A DNA stretch of 55,999 bases. Source: a virus. The stretch is from the IMG/VR virus record IMGVR_UViG_3300024262_006261, positions 1 to 55,999 of that record, one strand, 5' to 3'. The position numbers and the translations under genes are program-made. This document shows positions 50,291-55,999 of the stretch, in pieces; the stretch's first letter is position 1; each line of letters opens with the position of its first letter. The notes beneath the pieces were generated by a model. It was not told the DNA's origin and did no database searches. It saw only the letters and a program-made list of their open reading frames with translations.

Positions 50291-50916
50291 TATCTATACT
50301 TATCCAAATCTGAACCTGGTATCGCACCTATTCCTAATTTACCTGCTATAGGATTACCCTTAAAATAAAAACCCCCTCCTACACTCTCCGGTGCTCCTTC
50401 TAAAGTTTCTAATTTATTATAATAACAATAAAAATTCCTTCCTACCTTCTTTGGTGCTCCTTCTAAAGTCTCTAATTTATTATTAGAACAACTAAAATCC
50501 CCTCCTACCTTCTCCGGTGCTCCTTCTAAAGTTTCTAAATTATTATTAGAACAACCAAAATGCCCTCCTACTATCTTAGGACCTCCTTCTAAGGTTTCTA
50601 ATTTATTATAATAACAATAGAAATGCCCTCCTACCTTCTCCGGTGCTCCGTCTAAAGTTTCTAAATTATTAGAACAATAAAAACCCCCTTTAACTTCCTT
50701 AAATCTAACAGGAATCTTAGTCAATCCCATATCACTAATATCTACATTTCCTTCGCAACTATAACTACCATCTGTATTTAATGTACATTTACCTTCTTTT
50801 AATTTATCTTCAATCTTCTCCCTATCTCTTTTTTTCATTTCTTCTCTAGATATAGGTTTGAAGACGTCACTAAATCTGTCTTGTTCTTTTATTTTATTGT
50901 ATAGTTCGTTTAACAT
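50290..50916 (-). CDS. tagged protein with leucine-rich-like repeats
   Basis: The ATG at 50916 aligns with two paralogous N-termini (MLNELYNKIKEQDRFSDVF); the GTG at 50931 does not. After the tag and a charged linker come about six repeats of roughly 21 residues with the core GAPEKVGGHFYCYYNKLETLE, of a type known in many phages. Such repeats form a solenoid suited to protein binding. The shared tag suggests common targeting with its neighbours. Confidence 0.65.
   Translation of the reverse strand: MLNELYNKIKEQDRFSDVFKPISREEMKKRDREKIEDKLKEGKCTLNTDGSYSCEGNVDISDMGLTKIPVRFKEVKGGFYCSNNLETLDGAPEKVGGHFYCYYNKLETLEGGPKIVGGHFGCSNNNLETLEGAPEKVGGDFSCSNNKLETLEGAPKKVGRNFYCYYNKLETLEGAPESVGGGFYFKGNPIAGKLGIGAIPGSDLDKYR
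50338..50720 (-). repeat. 63-bp tandem coding repeats (LRR-like)
   Basis: A unit of 63 bases (21 codons) containing the plus-strand string GGTGCTCC(T/G)TCTAAAGT recurs in phase about five to six times with substitutions. It encodes the leucine-rich-like repeats of the 50290 gene. The phase with codons shows it is coding, not CRISPR. Confidence 0.75.
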
Positions 50917-50920
50917 ATTA

Positions 50921-51625
50921 TCAAAAAACACTCTTATCTATTCCAAATTTCTCCCTCATATAATCCAAATCATGAGGCTTATCATTTTCATCCCAAGCCG
51001 TTGATTTTCCATTAGGCTCGACTTGCACATTAAATTTTATTCTTGTCTCCTTTTGCACAATAATATAGAACATATTATTTTGATAATAAAAATCTTTCCA
51101 ATGCAGTACACCTCTTTCTCCCTCATAAGATACACACCAAGAGATTTTTCCTTTACGCTCTCCTTTGGTACATACAGCATCTACTGCCACAGCAATAGCA
51201 TGAGAAGCCTCATAAGTCAAAGGTTGAACTATCAAAAATTCATCATCGTCGCGGTGAACAATCATCTGACTTTTTAGACCCTTACCAGAAGACTTTGACT
51301 TTAATCGCTCCCCAGGTTCCATCACACTCAAAGCTTGTTCTAATTCCTCACGATTAGCATATTGATAAATATCTACACCTTCTCCTGTTATTCTCTTACG
51401 CATTACTGCTTGGTCGAATAACCTTATATCATCTACCGTATGTTCTGGTCGGGTAGGGTCGTTTGCATACTCCCTGGCCATCCATTCTACATACTTCTTC
51501 TTTCGAGAAGGGTCTCCCCTAACAAACATATCGAAGACGTCTTCAGGCACCTTACCAGTATCTACATATTTAGCCCTAGCAGAGGAAACACCTTCTTTTA
51601 CCATATCATATAATTCATCTAACAT
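50921..51625 (-). CDS. hypothetical protein with short LDELYD tag
   Basis: The ATG at 51625 has GAGG upstream and matches neighbouring N-termini (MLDELYDMVKEG); an ATG four codons earlier overlaps the previous stop. The 234-residue product has LTYEASHAIAVAVDAVCTKG followed by ISWCVSYEGERGVLHWKDFYYQNNMFYIIVQ in two strands. The WC...W-x-DYY/FYY-type motif recurs in phage proteins of unknown function. It starts like its tagged neighbours but lacks FSDVFKPISREE. Confidence 0.55.
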   Translation of the reverse strand: MLDELYDMVKEGVSSARAKYVDTGKVPEDVFDMFVRGDPSRKKKYVEWMAREYANDPTRPEHTVDDIRLFDQAVMRKRITGEGVDIYQYANREELEQALSVMEPGERLKSKSSGKGLKSQMIVHRDDDEFLIVQPLTYEASHAIAVAVDAVCTKGERKGKISWCVSYEGERGVLHWKDFYYQNNMFYIIVQKETRIKFNVQVEPNGKSTAWDENDKPHDLDYMREKFGIDKSVF

Positions 51626-51633
51626 AATATTCC

Positions 51634-52200
51634 TCATAACCTCCCCACAAAAAAAGGAGACACTCTAGATATATCCTCTTCGCCTAATTCTTCTAGCTCA
51701 CTAATTTGCACGTTGCTAATCTCTAATGCACCTTCCTTATGCATATCCTCCTCTCCACTCTCTACATAACTAATAATTGTATTTTTCACATCGCTTTCGT
51801 CAAACTCTTCATAAGATATAATACATACAACACCTGAAAATGTTCCTGTTGTGTTATAATTCCAAACAGCCTCCTCGTCAGATACCATCGTCTTCCGCAA
51901 ATTAGACGTAGATACATCTAAAATCACCTTGTCTCCTTCGTCATCTAAAGCATCATTGATTGTCATCTCTAAAACGCCTGCAAGGCCTTCAGCTTCCTCA
52001 TATTCATCATATGTCCAACTAACCTCTCCTGCTATACGACTAATATAAAGAAAATCGTCTTCTAATCTTTTCTTCAACTTCAACTCTGTCTCTATTCTTC
52101 TTTCTTCCTCTCTCTTCGTCATCTCTTCCCGAGATATAGGTTTAAAGACATCACTAAATCTATTCTCTTCTCTTATTTGATTGTATAAATCGTTTAGCAT
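51634..52200 (-). CDS. tagged hypothetical protein
   Basis: This 188-residue protein begins MLNDLYNQIREENRFSDV then FKPISREEMTKREEE, nearly the same as the 50290 and 52204 products. After this tag comes an acidic beta-rich domain (FLYISRIAGEVSWTYDEYEE, VCIISYEEFDESDV) distantly similar to the 52204 protein (FLYTGDIEGEITWGEDFEP, FTILSYKKLDEVTV). Function unknown; virion or capsid targeting by the tag is inference. Confidence 0.6.
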   Translation of the reverse strand: MLNDLYNQIREENRFSDVFKPISREEMTKREEERRIETELKLKKRLEDDFLYISRIAGEVSWTYDEYEEAEGLAGVLEMTINDALDDEGDKVILDVSTSNLRKTMVSDEEAVWNYNTTGTFSGVVCIISYEEFDESDVKNTIISYVESGEEDMHKEGALEISNVQISELEELGEEDISRVSPFFVGRL

Positions 52201-52203
52201 GTC

Positions 52204-52806
52204 TTACTCACCTTTTCTTACTTCCTTCAAGTCCATAATCTTAACATCAGATAATTCCATCATACCCAATGAAGACTCTGCATATATACGAGTACCAAAA
52301 ATATTAGCTACGGTAACTTCGTCTAATTTCTTATAAGAAAGAATAGTAAAATTTCCTAGAAATAAGCAAACAAAACACTCTTCATCCTCATCTTCCAAAT
52401 CCTTCTCTGATCGAACATCTATTATTTCTATATCCCATTCTAAATCTATATTTGCATCTTTTCCACCAATACTCATTATTAATTCATCAGCAAGCTTTTC
52501 GGGGTCTGGTTCAAAATCCTCTCCCCAAGTAATCTCCCCTTCTATATCTCCCGTATAAAGAAAACCATAATCAGAATCTTCTAATTTTTTCTTTTCCCTC
52601 TTCTCCATTTCCTCTCTTCCCCTCTCTTTTTCATCTCTTCTTTCCTTCTTCCTCTTCTCCATTTCCTCTTTTCTTTTCTCGAATCTTTTCTTTTCCTCCT
52701 CCGCATACTCCCTATTTCTTTTATCTCTCTCTTCTCTAGAAATAGGTTTAAAGACATCACTAAATCTGTCCTGTTCTCTTATTTTGTTGTATAGTTCAAT
52801 CAACAT
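52204..52806 (-). CDS. tagged hypothetical protein with charged linker
   Basis: This 200-residue protein starts MLIELYNKIREQDRFSDV, FKPISREERDKRN, then has about 60 residues almost wholly Lys, Glu and Arg (a likely single helix). It ends in a beta domain homologous to that of the 51634 protein. The long charged helix may be a spacer between tag and domain. Confidence 0.6.
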   Translation of the reverse strand: MLIELYNKIREQDRFSDVFKPISREERDKRNREYAEEEKKRFEKRKEEMEKRKKERRDEKERGREEMEKREKKKLEDSDYGFLYTGDIEGEITWGEDFEPDPEKLADELIMSIGGKDANIDLEWDIEIIDVRSEKDLEDEDEECFVCLFLGNFTILSYKKLDEVTVANIFGTRIYAESSLGMMELSDVKIMDLKEVRKGE

Positions 52807-52874
52807 ACCTAAGCCTTAGATTCTTCTACCAAATCCTAACGACATCTGACAAACTCACATAAACCTATACCCTA

Positions 52875-53108
52875 TTACCCATTGATAACAGAGCCCCGTT
52901 TTATCGTAATCTCGCTAAGGTCACTCTTATCCACAGCAGTCATGACTTCTGTAAGATTCTCCGTTACCTTGACTCTTTCTCCTAAATCTTTTAGATTAGT
53001 AACATCTCCTCTTTCTACACTCTTATTAGGTGAAAGGGTTCGACTACCACCACCGCCTAACCTAAGCTCTACATTTTTCGCCGAGACATTTTTTATAATA
53101 CTCATCAC
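52875..53108 (-). CDS. small hypothetical protein (77 aa)
   Basis: This 77-residue protein, SIIKNVSAKNVELRLGGGG with an N-terminal beta segment and VTENLTEVMTAVDKSDLSEI later, is of a size and layout seen in small phage structural or decoration proteins. Its start shares a base with the end of the homing endonuclease gene. Function unknown. Confidence 0.5.
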   Translation of the reverse strand: MMSIIKNVSAKNVELRLGGGGSRTLSPNKSVERGDVTNLKDLGERVKVTENLTEVMTAVDKSDLSEITIKRGSVING

Positions 53109-53851
53109 TAAATCTCCCTATGAAAAACTCGTAACTTCTTTTTTAATTGAGGTGTATTTTTTAATTCTTCTTGCCAGACAATCAAAGTTTTAAATCCATA
53201 CCTTGCAAAATGTGCTATTCTTTGATTTTCCTCTTGTTCTTTTGTTCTCCCTGTTTTTTCTTTAGAATGCCAATAATTTCCAAACATTTCTATAATCTTC
53301 TTCTGACCATTTACATTTATAAAATCAGGATTCTTACCTACTATCCAAACCTTTCCATCTCCAACGTATTTGTATTCACCCGGAAACATCTTATTCAAAC
53401 CGTTTCTTAATCTCCGTTCTGGTTTAGTTGGTTTCATATCAAAAGATTTAATCATCCTTTTAGCAAATTCGGGGTTTTGCCAATTCTTTAGTGCTATTTT
53501 ACTCTTCTTTTTCTTGATTTCTTCAGATTGACGATGCCCCAAACTATTTTTAAGTCCTATATGGGATATACTCATTTTTCTTTTCGTTTCTTTTGATAAA
53601 GGTTTTCTTTTACGACCTTTATGAGACTCACTTATTTTTTTCTTAGCTTCCTCAGAGTGACGATATCCCAAAGCATTTTGGTTTCCTATATGAGAAATAC
53701 TCATTTTTTTCTTGGCTTCTTCAGAATGTCTTTTTCCCAAATGGGATTCACGCATTTTCTTTAAGGTCTCCTTAGAAAGATTTTCTCTTTTCGAAGATAG
53801 ACTCATTTTTTTCTTGGCTTCTTCTGTTCTTATATAAACGCCACTTGGCAA
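53108..53851 (-). CDS. NUMOD3-containing, Vsr-like homing endonuclease (second copy)
   Basis: This 247-residue protein uses TTG as start (PSGVYIRTEEAKKKMS, with GGAG upstream). It has four or five NUMOD3-type repeats (RHSEEAKKKISESHKGR) and a C-terminal nuclease domain nearly matching the 2557 copy: KPTKPERRLRNGLNKMFPGE, NPDFINVNGQKKIIEMFGNYWH, and RIAHFARYGFKTLIVWQEEL. It lies between structural genes, four bases from one and sharing a base with the next, without a truncated gene or a structured leader. Probably free-standing. Confidence 0.88.
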   Translation of the reverse strand: MPSGVYIRTEEAKKKMSLSSKRENLSKETLKKMRESHLGKRHSEEAKKKMSISHIGNQNALGYRHSEEAKKKISESHKGRKRKPLSKETKRKMSISHIGLKNSLGHRQSEEIKKKKSKIALKNWQNPEFAKRMIKSFDMKPTKPERRLRNGLNKMFPGEYKYVGDGKVWIVGKNPDFINVNGQKKIIEMFGNYWHSKEKTGRTKEQEENQRIAHFARYGFKTLIVWQEELKNTPQLKKKLRVFHREI

Positions 53852-53854
53852 TTT

Positions 53855-54331
53855 TCAGATCTCCACTCTACGAGGAGCAATAATATATTGCTTGTTCGTT
53901 ACAGCATCGTGAATATGCCCTAACATAATATCTATTATACTAAACTCCTCTATCCCATCATAGGAAAATGTTTCAGGAACATAATTCATCCCTATTTTAA
54001 TATAACTACCCTTCAATATATTTACTGCACTATTAGAACCACTATCGTTCTTAGCAGTCCTGGCAAACCTAGCCAAAATAGGCAACTCATCTTCCACGTG
54101 CATCCCTAGAGCACGAAGTCTATATATATTAGGTGTCCATTCTATCCAAACCTTAGTCGTATAATGCTCAAAGGTTGCATCAGTAGGCTTAGCATATATA
54201 TCTAACGCATCTACTGCAACAGGATTGCTAATTATATACAAATCACAATCTATACCATAATTATCTACAGATACATCGCCCATCTTTCTCAGGGCTTCCA
54301 CAGTCTCATCTGGTATCATGTTAGACATCAA
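53855..54331 (-). CDS. head-tail connection / neck protein candidate
   Basis: This 158-residue protein (IPDETVEALRKMGDVSVDNYGIDCDLYII ... VWIEWTPNIYRLRALGMHVEDELPILARF ... YIIAPRRVEI) is beta-rich and lies upstream, in transcription order, of tail genes. Position and size suit a connector or head-closure protein. No firm match by eye. It overlaps the next gene by four bases. Confidence 0.45.
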   Translation of the reverse strand: MMSNMIPDETVEALRKMGDVSVDNYGIDCDLYIISNPVAVDALDIYAKPTDATFEHYTTKVWIEWTPNIYRLRALGMHVEDELPILARFARTAKNDSGSNSAVNILKGSYIKIGMNYVPETFSYDGIEEFSIIDIMLGHIHDAVTNKQYIIAPRRVEI

Positions 54332-55698
54332 TAACCACCTAATAGTCCTTGAATTATCTCAACTTCCTCAGGATTAATACTATCGTCTTCCATCATTGCT
54401 TCCAAGTCTTTAATCAACCGCATATAATTATACCTATCCAAAAACTTGAATAGAGCATTTTTATCTTTCCATTTCTTAGCTAACTCTATATCATCCAATG
54501 CTTGTTGAGGAGAAGTAGGAGTCGAAGCAGCTTTCCGCATATCTATCCAACCTTGTTTTGTAGACATCAATTTACTTATATCGTCTTCTATTTCCTTCAA
54601 CTTCTCCTGTGAACGAGTGAGTAAATTGTTCTTTTCCTCCTTGCTCATCCCACTCACTGCCTTTTTAATAACACCATAGTCTATAACATCCCTCTTCAAT
54701 TCGCCAAAGAGCAAGTCAGCATTCTTCGCCTCTGCTTTTACATCATCTAGAATATTACCAAACTCTTCATAGGGGTCGTAATCAGCAGGGTGAATTGTAG
54801 GTCCCTTAATCCAATCATCTGTTGTTATATTATAAACAGCATCGCTGAGCAACTCTTGTTCTTCGTCGAGTTGGATATAGACTTCTACAGGATGCTCTCC
54901 TATATAGATGTTTAAATCATCTCGACTTGCCTTATACCACTTGAACACCTCTTTCTGAAAAGCATTCATATCTCCTATGCTATCTTCTATACCCTCCTTA
55001 GGTATAATATGAATATCTATATCAGCATCTGATTGATAAGTATTCGTTCCTATAGAACCCGTTATATGTATTGCTTTTGCAAGGTCCATCAAATCCACTG
55101 GTTTATATAAAGCCAAGGTTGAATATATATGGTCCTTTACCTCAGGCTTCAAAGAATATACACCATTGGATTCATCCCAAATAGCAGGGTCCAAAGACTT
55201 CTGAGGAAAGTCTATTGTAGATTCTGTAACTGGTTTTACCATTTTATACTTTCTTATATTGCCCATAAATTCTTGCCAAGAAGAACCTTTTGCAAATATT
55301 AAAGAAGATTCATCCTCTAACTTCATTAAACCATCTATATTTGAAACATCCACCTTAGCTAATTCATAATGTACATCGTCAACATTCTGACTATATTCTC
55401 TTAGAACCTTCAACTGGGAAGAAGTTAAACTGTTACATATATTAAAAGACATTACAGTCTCTAACGCGTCTTCAAATACCTGTATTCTCACCAAATCAAA
55501 TAATGCAGTATATAACCAAAAAGCCACAAGAGGATCTATGCCACGGTATTCGTCTGATGTCTTTCTAAAATAATCCGTTGCAATACCAACGTGTCCTGAA
55601 GAAGTAAAATCTTCAACGTAACCATCAGGATATATCCAGCCGGTAAAGTTCTTATAATCCTCATTAAGAACAACCAAATTATCGTATAGTTCTCGCAT
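54328..55698 (-). CDS. nucleotidyltransferase-domain protein in the structural block
   Basis: This is a 456-residue protein. Near residue 230 it has IHITGSIGTNTYQSDADIDIHII, cut here by a loop: a GS motif and a D-x-D pair in the order used by polymerase-beta-type nucleotidyltransferases (GS-x(n)-D-x-D). VEVYIQL later supplies a possible third carboxylate (Glu). The N-terminal 200 residues and the C-terminal coiled segment (LTRSQEKLKEIEDDISKLM) are not recognised. It might modify nucleic acid, protein or a small molecule, or be a virion protein with an inactive fold. Confidence 0.6.
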   Translation of the reverse strand: MRELYDNLVVLNEDYKNFTGWIYPDGYVEDFTSSGHVGIATDYFRKTSDEYRGIDPLVAFWLYTALFDLVRIQVFEDALETVMSFNICNSLTSSQLKVLREYSQNVDDVHYELAKVDVSNIDGLMKLEDESSLIFAKGSSWQEFMGNIRKYKMVKPVTESTIDFPQKSLDPAIWDESNGVYSLKPEVKDHIYSTLALYKPVDLMDLAKAIHITGSIGTNTYQSDADIDIHIIPKEGIEDSIGDMNAFQKEVFKWYKASRDDLNIYIGEHPVEVYIQLDEEQELLSDAVYNITTDDWIKGPTIHPADYDPYEEFGNILDDVKAEAKNADLLFGELKRDVIDYGVIKKAVSGMSKEEKNNLLTRSQEKLKEIEDDISKLMSTKQGWIDMRKAASTPTSPQQALDDIELAKKWKDKNALFKFLDRYNYMRLIKDLEAMMEDDSINPEEVEIIQGLLGGY

Positions 55699-55999
55699 TA
55701 TACTTCCAAATATAATCTTTCGTCTCAGTAGGAATATGTTCTATCCATTTAGAATCATACTTCTTATAAGTCTTATTCAACTTGCCTATTCCCCAATTAT
55801 ACGCAGCTATTCTCGTCTCTATATTATCTGGGATTTTATATGTTTTTAACATCTCGGGAATTCTCGTGTTAGTGTAGTAGGTTCCCACTGCCAAATTCTT
55901 CTTAGGATCAAAAGCATCGTCCCAAGTCCAATCGGAATGACCCATACGCTTCACACATTCTTCCCACGTGCCTTTCATTATTTGGGTAAGGCCTCTAGC
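55679..55999 (-). CDS. SLT-type lytic transglycosylase, C-terminal part (5' end outside window)
   Basis: The frame is open to the right edge, reading ARGLTQIMKGTWEECVKRM, which matches the GLMQIMPGTW block of soluble lytic transglycosylases. It continues with DPKKNLAVGTYY and RIAAYNWGIGKLNKTY, the IAAYNAGxG motif. The catalytic Glu lies upstream of the window. The enzyme cleaves peptidoglycan, either for lysis or for virion entry. Its place before structural genes suggests a virion-associated role. It overlaps the nucleotidyltransferase gene by 20 bases. Confidence 0.85.
   Translation of the reverse strand, partial: ARGLTQIMKGTWEECVKRMGHSDWTWDDAFDPKKNLAVGTYYTNTRIPEMLKTYKIPDNIETRIAAYNWGIGKLNKTYKKYDSKWIEHIPTETKDYIWKYNARTIR

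Noticed and set aside
50338-50720. Regular 63-base repeats that could suggest a CRISPR array
   Set aside because: The repeats are in codon phase, contiguous without spacers, and encode leucine-rich-like units.

Overview
The window is part of the genome of a large contractile-tailed (myovirus-type) bacteriophage, AT-rich and densely packed. Tail sheath, two tube-like proteins, a tape-measure candidate, hub, spike, PAAR tip, gp25-like, J-like and I-like baseplate proteins identify it. TAG, TGA and TAA all end genes, so the code looks standard. The host is unknown. A lipoprotein with an Ig-like plus dockerin-like layout, of the kind common in Planctomycetes surface proteins, is a weak hint only.

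Positions 1-7682 (+ strand) hold replication, recombination and regulation genes: the end of a RecA-like recombinase, a FEN-type 5' nuclease, a dockerin-like lipoprotein, a homing endonuclease behind a truncated gene copy, a PD-(D/E)XK nuclease, and a Rad50/Mre11 module. The Rad50-type ATPase is split into two genes. The N-terminal half ends at the zinc-hook CPLC, overlaps the Mre11-like gene, and is separated from the C-terminal half by a small coiled-coil gene and a csrA gene. Two compact pseudoknotted RNA elements lie here, before the homing endonuclease and before the Rad50 N-half.

From 7776 to the right edge everything reads on the minus strand, ending leftward at a probable terminator near 7.7 kb. 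In transcription order (right to left) it runs: lytic transglycosylase (partial), nucleotidyltransferase-like protein, a second homing endonuclease, a group of proteins sharing an N-terminal tag, a tail-completion candidate, sheath, tubes, a structured non-coding RNA locus with a consensus sigma70-type promoter (46360-46685), two tiny membrane proteins, tail assembly chaperone with a probable frameshift extension, tape measure, hub/spike/baseplate, a probable fibre, and a protein with 101 consecutive threonines.

Directly downstream of the poly-threonine gene, in the same orientation, is a glycan island of about 26.5 kb (7776-34302). It holds 14 glycosyltransferase-like genes (eight of them paralogues in two tandem quartets), two MptE-like domains, four NAD-dependent epimerase/dehydratases, a 3,5-epimerase, a cupin, a B12-binding radical SAM enzyme, three methyltransferases, an aldo/keto reductase fused to a ParB-like domain, and two separate two-subunit thiamine-diphosphate enzymes. 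Two of the nearest glycosyltransferases carry DxH and GG-x(1-3)-E signatures reminiscent of polypeptide GalNAc-transferases. My leading hypothesis is that the phage makes its own mucin-like, heavily O-glycosylated virion appendage: a poly-Thr stalk plus a dedicated sugar-nucleotide and glycosyltransferase pathway.
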